DNA of 64,000 bases from Odiellus spinosus (lineage: Eukaryota > Arthropoda > Arachnida > Opiliones > Phalangiidae). Below the pieces are notes generated by a model. That model was not told where the DNA came from. It worked only from the letters and a program-made list of their open reading frames with translations, and ran no database searches. The stretch is from NCBI GenBank assembly GCA_963920705.1, contig OY987227.1:6187143-6251142 (forward strand). The letters run 5' to 3'. Shown here piece after piece: positions 11,127-23,200 of this stretch. Numbering within the stretch: the first letter of the stretch is position 1; every line of letters begins with the position of its first letter. Position numbers and translations under genes: made by a program.

Positions 11127-12465
11127 GATTCCCGAGTGTAATATTTACCATTTCGAGGTACGACCCTCCTATTTGAACATTTTCTCTAATCTAATCGCGC
11201 CCCGAATTATACCGAAACTGATGACATCGCGTCACCCAACAGAAGGTAATATTCTCCCAGGAATATTTTTGAATATTCAACACGCGGGTTTTATTTTATT
11301 TTTTATTTTTTTATTTTTATTTTCCAATCTTTATTTTCTAAAACTTTTTCTTGGAAAACGAGATATTGTGTTTCGATGAAGAACGCCCGATGTTAACCTA
11401 CGAGTACTATTAGTTCGCGAATGCTCGTTCGTCGTATTTCTATTCTGGTTTAATATAGTCTACTTCTTCGCGTTGTAATTATATATTGGCGAAATGTAAT
11501 ATCCCCCGAATAATCGTCGTTCGTCAACCAAATACTCCTTTGAGCTACGAGACAAATCTTACATAGTTTTCCGAGACTATTTTTATCTCAAGGGTCTTTA
11601 AATAATTTTGTATTATTGCGCCCCACTACGGGCTACGTTGCAAACTCTTCACGACCAAAGGCGACCCAAGACTAGTTTTCACCTCGAACGAAAGCCGAGC
11701 TCGAATAAGAAAGAAATCAAATAATATTAAGATAGTAGGGAATGTATCTTAGAAACGCGCGCGGAACTACGACTGATTCTGATTATGAAACGATTTAATT
11801 AATTTTAATCTCGAAAACAAACTCAGTTCTATAAAGAGTCGAAAATGTGGCGCTTCGATACATCGGGTTAAATTCCGCGGGTATTAAAATAGTCCGAGAT
11901 AAGTACGTTGGAACGCGGGTAAATCCGATTCATCGGGAAACTTCTACGTGTATCGAAGCTGGCTTAGCTCAGGATTCAATCTCTTATTCTCTTTAGGCGA
12001 ACATATCTTGCTGGTTTCGAAACGTCGGACTTTCAGACTGAAACCGACTTAATTTCGAGACCACATTCTCTCGATCGTTTTTCTTTTAGCTGATGAATCT
12101 ATTAAATATTAACTATCCGGGTTTATTCGGTTGATAAAGAGGAAGGCGGTCGTAATTAAGAAACGATTTTATCTTGCCCCGGCGTATCTTCGTTACTCGG
12201 GTGGGGTCAAACGCTAGGGATGAGCGTATGCCGGCCATTAACTCTTCCCGAAAGGGTTATAACACCTAGTCAGGACTATTAAAGATTGCGAGCTAAAAGA
12301 ATCTCCGAACACGATCATTATAACGCTTCCAAAACTTTATCGAATCAAATTAAAAACGAAACGCGATGCTTCGACAAGTTCAATTCATATTTTAAACACA
12401 ATTTATGTAAATTATTAGGAAAATAATATTGAATCCTACTCGCGAAATAAAATAATAAGAATAAT

Positions 12466-12883
12466 GATGAAGTCTTATTTACACGATATAAAAAAGAATA
12501 CTTGCGCGATGTTACAGTAATACTATATAAAGTCCTATTTGCACGATATAATAGTAATAAGTCCTATTCACACGATATAATAGTAATAAGTCCTATTCAC
12601 ACGAAATAAAATAATAAATCCTATTCACGCGATATAATAATAAGTTCTATTCACACGATATAAAAATAAGTTCTATTCACACGATATAAAAATAAGTTCT
12701 ATTCACACGATATAAAAATTATATCTATTTCTACTCGTACGATATTAATAATAAAATATAAAATCTTATTAGCACGATATAATAATAATAATATCAAGTC
12801 CTATTAGCATTATATATTAATAATATTAAGTCCTTTTCGCGCGATATAATAATAATATCAAGTCCTATTCGCGCGATATATGT
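12466..12883. repeat. Minisatellite with ACGATATAA core
   Basis: Irregular tandem array. The recurring core is AAGTCCTATTCACACGATATA with spacers of AATAATAAT type; unit length drifts from about 27 to 40 bp. Three nearly identical 27-bp units stand near 12647-12720. Flanks are AT-rich. Confidence 0.8.
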
Positions 12884-13859
12884 CCGATTAGGCTTAGCAC
12901 TATTGAACTATATCCGAATCAAATCATCGTATGATTCATAAAATAAATCTAAAATTAAAAATAATTGGTCTTTAAAATATATTTTTAGTTACATTATTGA
13001 TAGTTACGATTCATTCGTTCCAAAGTCTCGTACGATTCTTATTAAACAATTATTCTTAATTCCTTTTAAAGAAATATTACTTTTTGAATAATTAGTTCCA
13101 TGGAATGAAATCTAATATTCAATTATTTTATCGAGTTTTTATCGTGGGGGTGTAAAGCCATCGACAAAAGTTCCGAAAATATGTGGCGCCGGAAGTATTA
13201 AGGGTGTTTCCCCTCCCATTCCGCCAGGGCTATAAATACGCCAAAAATAAGTCGGGCCCGGCCAATATAGTTCCCCAGATTTGATTCGACCTAGACCCGA
13301 ATACTGGCATCGTGGCTTTAAATAGATTTCATCTTCTAACGATTAACGGACGAGTTTCCAATTACCAACAAATGTTTCTAAGTAATCTAGGGCGAACTCG
13401 TTACTATTTAAGCTTTCTCGACGCGAAAAAAATCCCCGCCACTTTCTAAAAATAGAAAAAATATTCGTTTCGTAATCAGTTCTCCAAAATAAATTGAATC
13501 GGAAAAGAAAAATCTTTTAAATCATCTCTTTTTACACAAACTAAATTAATTTAAATTAATTAATTAATGGTGACGAGGGAAATAAAATTAAAATAAATAA
13601 AAAATATGACTTGGGAGAAATCAGCTTCTGGCTTCAAAAAAAAAAAAAAATTATATTGTTTATATAGATATAGTTAAATAATAAAACAATATTTTAGAGA
13701 TCAGACTAATCGTTTCGCCGTCCACGTAAAAGTCTAAGATAAGAAGTAAAAATAAATTATTTACGCCTACCCTATATATAAGACAAAATTACAAAATGAT
13801 AATGATAATAGTGATTACTAAAAAAGTGCATGTCTCTTTGTGAAAAGTTTATTATTAAA

Positions 13860-14085
13860 ATGAATGCTACTTGCAATTAAAATAAATGATACCTGCAATT
13901 AGTAAAAAAAATGATACCTGCAATTAGTAAAATTAATGATACCTGCAATTACTAAAAATTAATGATACCTGCAATTACTAAAATTAATTAATAGCTTCAA
14001 AATTAAAATGATACCTGCAATTAGTACAATTAATAATAGCTGCAAAATTAAAATGAATGTAATCTGCAAAATAATTAGATTAATA
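13860..14085. repeat. Minisatellite with GATACCTGCAATTAGTA core
   Basis: About seven or eight tandem units of 25-30 bp built on GATACCTGCAATTAGTAAAA, degrading into TAGCTGCAAAATTAAAATGA variants at the right end. Confidence 0.8.
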
Positions 14086-14135
14086 GTGACGTCATTTGCC
14101 GCCTTAAAATCTTTAAAGATTTAAATAACTATAAG

Positions 14136-14301
14136 GATACAGCATACAGCCAAGGGGGAAAGGAATCCTGACGTCATGTAACCCCTTACTGTAGGGGCGT
14201 TTGTAAGGAAGAATACCGAAACTCCCTCACTAAGGGGGATGACACTGAACTGAGAGATAGATACTTATGACGTTTCAATGTCTTCCTTGCCAACACCCCA
14301 T
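14136..14301. repeat. Dispersed repeat with TGACGTCA core, copy 1
   Basis: About 165 bp closely matching 54701-54866 in the same orientation: CATACAGCCAAGGGG, then TGACGTCATGTAACCCC, CTCCCTCACTAAGGGGG, TATGACGTTTCAAT and CCTTGCC. A fragment in the other orientation lies near 53213-53265. Ends of this copy are not resolved. Confidence 0.7.
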
Positions 14302-16188
14302 ATATATTATATTTTCTTTCGTGATCATCTTTACTCAGATACCCAATTTGGTTACTTTTATTACTAATATTGTATTACATTATATTAATGTATTATTACG
14401 AATTTGTATATTGTCTGGTATATATTTTAATCTAATTTAGTGCGTAACTCGCGAGCTACGCTCCTCCCTGTTTCAAAAGAGATTCGTAGGAAGAATTAAT
14501 TTATTCATTCAATCATTCATTCTTGACACTAAATTATTTATCTAATTCTGACATTTTTTCCCAATTTCCGCTTAGTTTCGTGAGCGGGTGTTTCCCAGCA
14601 GACCCTAGGGAACCGCGAATATGTTTTGGGGGATAGAAATAATATTCACTCTTTCAGTTTTTATTGAAACTTTGTAAAAACGGACATTGAAAATACAATA
14701 AATGACAAAAGTAGAAGAATTCCGTTTCAGAGAGCCCGCATTTTGACCATCTTTTTTTTTTGTTTCTTCTTCGTCTTATTCTTCTAGAAATTGTAAAACT
14801 AAAGAGTTTCTTCGGAAATAATTATTCGCGTCATCATCATTATTATATTCTAATTAAAAATTAACTCGAATCGTTAAACTTCGTCGCGCCATCCAGCTTT
14901 CCCGTTCGAAACTAGAATTAATTATTAAAAACAAATCCACGCGTAACGATTTTCGAGATCGAGTAGTAAAACTAACTATTAATAGGCCAAAACTCGTCTA
15001 TTTTTTTTAAATATTATTACAAGAATCGTTGTATATAGTTTACAAAAACGTTCGCCAGGGAGTTCAGACCCAAGTTCGCTTTCCAATTAAATTCAATTTT
15101 AATTAATCGGGAAGGTGATTAAAATTATTAAATATTTCTTTTTTATAAAATGTCAAAACGCGATATTAATTCGTAAGCTTAAAAAGACTCGAATTTCCCC
15201 CGTAAAAGAGAAGATTAATACCGCGATTTAAAACCATTTTAAGGCTGGAAATTATTATTTTGGTTTTCGTTTTTTTGTTAGAAAATGGGGCTCGTTTTAA
15301 ATGTACAAAATTGCCCCAAAATTTGATTAAAAACCTTAATTTTTTTTTAAATTTCTGATGAAGGCACGTAAAAATGTTTACTTCCCTTAAAGCGTGGTCA
15401 TTTTAGGACCACGTCTTTAATAATCTAATAAAAAAAAATTGGGAAAAAAAAAATCAGATGTTTTTGTTAGAAAATGAGTCTATAAAAATTGATACATTTG
15501 TAAAAAATGGTTTTTAGGGTTCAAAATGGGTTTTTAAAAAACTCGTAGAAATTGATTCTATACAAAAATTGGCGAGTACAAGTTTTAAAGATTTGTTTTA
15601 CTAAAAATTTGGCCTTTTTTTTTTTTTTAAACCATTTTTTAAATTTCAAAATTGAAAAAAGCTGGAAGGCAAAATTTCCTTCGTCGCGATTAAAAAAGTA
15701 CAAAAATCCATTTTTTACGTTTTTCATTTGATGATTTTAGATTCCATCGAGAGAATTGGTTTTTTATTACATCTAGATACGCCGTAACTTTACGTAGTTT
15801 CATTATTCTTTTAATTATCATTAGTTTTAATTATCCTTCATTAATATAACCTAGAACTATATGATAATCAATTTTAATTATCGTTCGAACAAAATTTCCC
15901 TTCTTTTACGAGATTTACCAACCATTCAGTCCATCGTGGGCTTTTAAAGGTCAAAAAGGTTCATACAGTACCAAATTACGAGGTCATTTTAGTCAAGACT
16001 GTTTAAAAATTAAAAAAACGTGATTTATTTCAAAATTTGGACCTCATTTAATTATGGCAAAATAAAATTCCCGTGTTGATTTACGAACTTCACGAACCAT
16101 TCAGTCCCGCGGGGGCTTTTTTAAGGTCAAAGGGTTATTATAGTACCAATTTTTTGAGGTCATTTTCTGACCTTAAATGTTCATTTAC

Positions 16189-16189
<1 letters not shown>

Positions 16190-16219
<30 letters not shown>
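16190..16219. repeat. Poly-A tract (30 nt)
   Basis: Uninterrupted A run in AT-rich spacer; no SINE or LINE body recognised upstream of it. Confidence 0.85.
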
Positions 16220-16221
<2 letters not shown>

Positions 16222-17245
16222 AAATAAAGCGATTTTTCTTTTTAATTTGATTTCATTAATTATTTGGTATTTTTAATTAATTTTACCAATTAAAAATAGT
16301 CTGACGATGGCACTACCCCCGAATTTAAATAAATTGGTTTCAATTAGCACCCTGTTTGGTTAAAAATTGTTTTAAAACTAAAATATTAAAAAAATCGTCG
16401 TAAAATTTGGCAAAACCCAAATTTTTAAGATCTTTAGATTTAAATTTTTAACGTTGTCGAGGAGATACTAAGATCCCCATTAAATCCCGCAAATTACCTT
16501 AAAACTTCGTTACAATCCTGTAATTATTCGTTAAAAAATTGAATTCAAACGAAAATCGTCGAAAAAGTCGGAAAATCCAAGAATGGAATTTGTTTAACTT
16601 TGTCAAGGAGATATTAAAACCCCCATAAGATCTTAAAGCTCGTTAGGATCGAATAATTATTAAGATATCTTAAGGCGTCATTAATTAGTCTTAATTACTA
16701 ACCAAATAAAAAAAAAAAAGTAATTGTCCAGACCCTGGATAGATCAAAAAAATTGACAATTTTATTTCAACTTGTCGCCCTCGAATTTTGTTCTGAGTTT
16801 AAAAAATATCAAAATACAAACTTTTTATTTTATTTTAAGAAGTGGAAGATCGGTTATTTTATATTTGACACGAAATTTCATTCTTAGTTGAAGTTTAGAA
16901 GTTTCTTCATATTTTTTTGGGCAAAATCCGTATCCTACTTAAGAATTAAAAAATTAATTAACATAAACGATTAATTAAACGAACTTCAATGTTAAAAATA
17001 TTACGAAGTTTACGGGAATCAAAAAAAAAAACATCTCGACGAATATAGATTTTAGGCGGTTTTGTTTTTTTAAAAATAAATTGGCAAACGAGTTGGGAAG
17101 AAAAAATAACCCATCCGGGCTTAATTTAGGAGATTTAAGTTCAACGGTGACTTTTTTTTTCGTTTCTTTAGTACAAAAAAATAGAACCAAAAAAGGCGCA
17201 AAAACATTTTTTTTTCTTTCTTTTCAAGGAGTTCATTGAATATAT

Positions 17246-17251
17246 TTTATT
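17246..17251 (-). promoter_or_regulatory. AATAAA overlapping the CBM48 gene stop codon
   Basis: The final codons GAA TAA followed by A on the minus strand spell AATAAA. This could act as a poly(A) signal immediately after the stop, but overlap with the coding end makes a functional role uncertain. Confidence 0.3.
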
Positions 17252-20200
17252 CCTCCTTTCCAGGAGCCGCGTTGCCGCCAACCACCAGAATATTCACTTG
17301 TCCGTGTTCTTCAATCTCGACAGTTGGCTAAGAAGCAAAATTAAAAATCACATTTATATTTTATACATTTCAATTTAAAATTCAAAGGGATAATGAAACT
17401 CGGGCTTAAATAGCAACGGTGACAATAGACCTTTTATTTTGACCCCCCTCAAAAAGGGTAGGCAACCCACTGAATCAGAGCTGTAAAGTGGGATGATGAG
17501 CTCATGCGCAGTGACGGCGATGTTTCACCCCCCTTTGTCTCTCTGGTTCTGTGGTTGCCTAGCCCCTTTGGAGGGCGTCAAAATAAATGAGAGGTCGGAC
17601 ACGTTACAAAATAATGGCTTTCGGACTTTTAAGCCTTTTTTTAGAAGGGTTTTTTGATTTCAAAGTTAATTTCCCATAGAGAACGTCCAAAGATTTGGGA
17701 TCTCGGCCGAAATGTATTAAATTTTGGCAAGTGTCAAACCCCTTGTTTTGGGTCCAATAAGGCTCGGATAGAAGCAGCCTTAGTAGTAATGATAGGACAT
17801 CTTACAAGCTTAAGTTTAAATTCTATCGTGTTTTTTCCCCAAATTTCATCATACCTTCGAAGATTAAAAATAAAAAATAATGTCCTGAGTTTCTCTCACC
17901 AGATCGTTATTCGTGGTCCAATTACCGTCGACTAAAAACTTGCAGTGATATTCTCCTTCGGGCAAATTGAGTGAAAGAGCGTGGGCTCCATTTCTTAATT
18001 ACGCAATTAAAATCAATATTAACCTCCAAACACTCGAATGAAATCAAACACCAATGGGGGAAAAAGGGAAGAAAAAACCAACAACCCTTGAAGAGACACC
18101 AAAATTAAAACGCTTAAAATAATATTTTTCTCGCTCGATGACGTCGAATGATTCTGGATTAAATACTTTTTCGATATCCGTATCAGTTATCACTCGTGAC
18201 AGAATGCAACGCGACAATAAACTGTTAGCCATCGCGATTACGTTTTTGGTTTTAAATCCGATGATGGCGATTATTTTATCTTAATTGTTGGGTCTAAGTT
18301 TATCTATTTTTTTCCCTTCACCGCTTAAATTCCATTTGAAAAGAGACTCTGTGAAAACTTCGATTTAGGATCGTAAAATGACGTCAGCCAATAATCAAAA
18401 ATATCTCAATGACTATGTTAAATTATCCATTGCTTTTTAATTAGAATACTCTAATTATAACTCGAGACTCTGGAGGATTGCTTTCTGTCCGAAATAAATG
18501 CCCTTTTGGGCGAAAATATCAATACGCGGAAATTATAGGTCTATTTTCGTTCGTAAAGTAGGCTTAGGATTAACCAAGATGGTCGCGAGAAAATTAGGGA
18601 AGGAGTGGATAAGCGGGTAAGAGAGAAGACGGGATGATCTTACTGTCCGGTGAGGGTAACTGGACTCGTCCATTTGTTGAAGCTTCCGGAGACAGAGATT
18701 TCCTTGCCACCGTGAGTCCAACTGAGTTGGGTTGGCAACAATCCGGCGGCCAATTGCTTTTCGCTGATGGTACTCGGTGGAGACTACGTTAAAAATCAAT
18801 CGAATCAGCCAAGGGGAGCTACACGAATAATCCCGGTTAAGAGCTCGCTGAGACTCGTTCCAAAATCTTTACTCTCCCTCTCGAGAATCCATAAAAGACG
18901 GATTAACGATAATTAAGGGTTAATTCGTTACACGCCTCGAGACAAAATATCCCAGTCATTCGAGTGACGCGATGGCCCGTCAACTCCGAGGCGCGCTTCC
19001 AAGAAATTTCTCTTTCCTCACTCATTGATACAATACGAGGGACTTAATAGAAGACTGGGAACGCCGCTCGAGATAAAACAAGTATCATTGTTCGTTTCTC
19101 CCCAGTAAATGTCTAGTCTATATTACCCTACTGGAACTCGGGGAGATGAGATTAGAGAGATCTATTTTTAGATCCTGGGACCCAAGATTCCTATTTTCAC
19201 TCGAAATATAATCCTAATTTCTAAGCGGAAATGACGCTTCAGTTTGTAGGGGCAAGCGAGAACGCTAGTTGCAATTTTCGTAATGGAGGGATTAAAATGG
19301 GGGAGATTCGGGGTAATCAATTCTTTATTCGAGTCCAAGATAAGTAGTTAAATGTCTTTGGTATTCAGTACCAACGTTCGACGTCCCTCAATTACCTAAT
19401 ATTTGGGTCGTTTAAAAATAAATTAACTTTCTTTGCCAAAAAACGATAAATAACTCGGCCAGTTAATCATAAAACCTATTTGATCCGGTTTTATTTAATC
19501 GGAAATGGAACGGATTTCGATATCGCTTGTTTACATCGCGGGCGAAATTTTTTTCCGTTTTTATCTGGATGTAGTAATTGGCGCACTGACAGGAATGTCA
19601 AGCTCCGAGGGAAGGGGGGTTAATCTCCGCCGCGCTGTCATTTTTCCAGCTACAAGACGATCAGTTTTCTCAACTCGGTTTACTTCCCACCACGAAGAAA
19701 TTTGGCCAAATTCCCAAAAACATCACGAGTTTAAAGAAAAAGCGACTAGCAAAATAAACTCTCGGGGTTCGAATCGCCCACGATTTACGGAAACCGCCAC
19801 GAAGACGTTTCTAAACAGCGCCTACGTCTTCAAGGGCGACTCCAAGAAGAGTCGGATCGAAAGATAAAACTCAATTTACAAAGATTCTCAAAAAACTAAG
19901 ATTTAATACCCGCGATTTAATCTTAGTTTCGATTTAGTTTTTCGGAAGTAGGGCTTCGTTGCCAACTGAATTCTAGGAGTGATTCCGAACGACGTTGTGG
20001 ACTTACGGTTTCCCTAGGAATTTCAATTTGGCGACCCAGAATTAAAAAAAAAAAAAATGTGTTGAAAAACGAGTGTTTTTGTCGCTCGGCGCCCAATATT
20101 TTTGCCAAAAACCCTAAATTTAGCCCAGTTGAACTGTTTACCCACGCGGCGAGGGTATTAAATCAAAGACAGTTTTCCTCCCTTTTCGACACTCTTCGCG

Positions 20201-23200
20201 ATTTGCGTATTTTGTACGGTGACCCCCTTAAATCCTCCCCTCGCTCTCTTAAATTCTCCCAAGATAGAAACAACCTTCCCTCTCGGTATACGTTAGTTTT
20301 ACCGAAGGATATGACCCCGTTTAAGCCTATATTTTTCGACGGGTCAATTAAGCCTACAATGTCACGTACCTCTTTGATTTCTCCATTGGTGTGAGTTTTG
20401 GAATCTCCGTTGACGACAGTTTCGCCGTTAACGGGCGCTTCTTGGGCGATTGTCTTGGATTCTTCCGGTGGCGGGGCGATGACTTCCTTTTGGTTCTCGA
20501 CTGGCGTTTCTGCTTTGGACTCTCCACCCGAGCCGTTCTGTTTGGTTTCTTGTTCGGGAGCCGCTACTTCCGTTTCGGTTGCCGGGGGAGGAACCGGAAG
20601 CGGTTCTTCAACGGCCTTCGCGACTGGAACTTCTTCGGCGACGGGGGAAGCGACACTTTCTACAGTTTTAGCGACTTCAGGTTCGCTCTGGGCGCCGTTC
20701 GAGGCGATTGGGGATTGCGCCTCAACCACGGGGGCGGCGACTTCCGGCGCGATCGGGGCCTCTTCCGCTTTTACCTCTTCCGCCGGGGGCGCCACAGCTT
20801 CCTGGCTTTTAACTTCTTCGACCGGGGCGGGTGCCGGTTCGACAGTTTTGGCTTCTTCGACAGGGGCGGGGACCGATTCGGTCGTTTTGGCTTCCTCAAC
20901 CGGGGCGGGGGCCGGGGCTTCCGCGACTGGAGCGACTTCGGGCGTGACCGGTGCTTCTTGGACCGGAACTGGTTCGCTAACTGGAATTTCGGTGGCGGGG
21001 AGAGGAGGGGGAATTTCGGCGGGTGCCGCTGGCGTTTTAGTCGTCTCTGGGACAACTGGAGTTTCTTCGACCGCGGGCGCCTTGGTAGCTTCGGGCGCGG
21101 CTTCCGTTTGAACCGGAACTTGGGGCGCTTCGACCGGAGAGGGTGTGGCTGTGGTAGCTTCGACGGGGCTCTCGGTCTTGGGTGCCGTTTCGGGTTGAGT
21201 TTCGGCGGGTTGCGCTTCCGGTTTGGGCGCTTCTAGCGTTTCGGCCTTGACCGGTTCGAGCTTGGTCTCTTCGACCGCGACCGGGTTGGGCGGGGGAGGG
21301 GGAAGATCTATGGCGGCGCTATCGGCGGCGGTTTGCGCTTCGGGCGTCTTCTCATCCTTTTTTGGGGCTTCTTCGGCCGGTTTGGCTTCCTCCGTCGTGG
21401 GAGCTTCTTTTTTATCTTCCGCGCTCGGTGCCGGGGTGGCTTCCGTCGTTTCCGCGGGGGCGGTTTTAGCTTCTTCCGGAGCAGCGGCGGGGGCGGCGGC
21501 TACTTCGTTCGTGGCGACGACCGCCTCGACTTTGGCTTCCGAAGTGGCATCCTATCGGGCAAATAACGTTCAAATTTACAAACGATAAAGACGGGTTATC
21601 TATTAGCGGGCGACTTCTACAATCGAGTGACCGCTACTCCCTTAGAGCGGTAAATGTTTAAATTACCTAATAATTTCTTAATTAACTCCTCGGGGAATCG
21701 GAACGACTAAAGCGAGTCGTAATAATAACGACGCACCCATCGGCTAGATAACGTTAGCTTATGGTCAAGAAGGGAAAGAACGGTTTGCATAATTAATTAC
21801 AGAATTAGGGGGTGTATTTCAGTTTTCTAACGCCATTGGTAATTTTTATGGCAATCACGGAACTTTAAAAACCGGAGACTTAAGTAACCAAATCATTAAA
21901 TTATTTTATTCGCAAACGTTGAGTTTCCATCTTTATCGCTACATGCCCCGAAAACCTTTTCCCAGTGGAAAACGTCGTAGTTACTGGTTCTCTTGTAATT
22001 TACTTAAGGCTTAGGATCAGAAATATTATCGTTGAACTTGGCCGCGGTATAATGGGAGTATATAAGAAAAAAAAAAAAAAAAAAAAAAAACCCAAGGAAA
22101 TACGGTAGCTTACCATGATAATTACGAAGTACTTGAAATTTCGAAAGAAATAAAAAATGGCGATCCGACTCGGTTTGGAAGGGAATGTCCAATGCGTGTC
22201 CCGAGCACGAAAACGCCTAGATAGCCAACCAACTAGGATTCTCTATAAACGGCGGGGATATCGCCCCGAAAAAGATTCCTTCTCTAACAAAGACCAGATG
22301 TTTTCTAAGAGCGAAATCGCCTATTTCCCCGAAGCGGACAGTTTCTCGAAAGGGCAGAGTTGGAGAGAGATTATCGCGCGAGCGACCGAACTATTCCGAA
22401 AACCAAATTGGAGTGAGTGTGGCCCGGGATAGAGAGACAGACTCGAGCTGGATGTTCAAACCGCGGGATGCTGGGTTTAGATAGGCGTCAACGGAGGGTC
22501 AGACGCCGAGAGAAACGGCGGCCTTCCCTATTTTTAGCAAATATTCCTTTAGTAAGCGAGTGAGGAGTCGAATTCGGGGTGGGTTCCAATGGCGGGGGCG
22601 GAAAAAACGAAGCATCACGAGAATTCGAGTCATCTCGTGACTCTACTACGAACCGAGTCAAATTCACTCCCAATCGAGCTACGCTACCCAACATTGCTTC
22701 TTTAAATTCTTTCCAACAGAATCGGAATAAAGGGAACTCTAGTTTGGCACGATATGAAAACTCGAAACGGATCGCGATCGCGGCGTCACGGGTAACCTTC
22801 CATTCCTCTCCCTTTCCCCCGTACGACCTCGGGGCTCCCAATTGGCTACGAAACGTCCCGAATAACGAATTAAGCCCAATTCGCATTCAAATTTTCGAAG
22901 CTCGATCAGAATAAACGAGTTTGAACCGCGATCGAAATTACGAATCAAATTAACAGCGCGCGCGAAACTACGCTGCCGTAATCTCTAATTAAACAAACGC
23001 TTAAGATAATGAAAACATTGCTTCCCTCACGCTGCCAACTCAAAATTGTATCGTATTTAAATATACTTTCTTGTCTTACACGCTCGAGCTAATATAAGCC
23101 TAACTTTCGATAGTTTTACTTCTATAGAGACGTTAGAACTTGGCCCAGAACTAACGCCAACTAATACCGTATCTGATTAGACGTTTTGTAATTATATTTG

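Larger units (their letters stand above)
11127..17245. other. Gene-free AT-rich spacer
   Basis: Between the LPMO cluster and the CBM48 gene I find no supportable exon. The region holds two AT-rich minisatellites (12466-12883, 13860-14085), one copy of a dispersed repeat (14136-14301), many A/T homopolymers, and very AT-rich sequence from 14.3 to 17.2 kb. Confidence 0.5.

Noticed and set aside
11940-12040. tRNA-like boxes (TTAGCTCAGG and GGTTTCGAAAC)
   Set aside because: The flanking bases do not form an acceptor stem or a convincing cloverleaf.
12466-14085. CRISPR-like appearance of repeated units
   Set aside because: The spacers are not unique, the units drift continuously and the context is eukaryotic. 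These are minisatellites.
20163-20369. Continuation of the minus-strand frame past 20370
   Set aside because: A strong donor (AAAGAG/gtacgt) ends the exon at 20370. The sequence after it loses the Ala/Pro/Glu bias, and the CBM48 exons join in the same phase.
20391-21588. Long plus-strand open frames (281, 237 and 121 codons), Gly/Phe/Arg- or Ser/Ala-rich
   Set aside because: They are antisense shadows of the repetitive minus-strand coding exon 20370-21551, whose codon composition keeps other frames open.
22157-22948. Open frames of 91-132 codons on both strands in intron 1 of the CBM48 gene
   Set aside because: No recognised motif, no splice context joining them to the gene, and both strands open at once.
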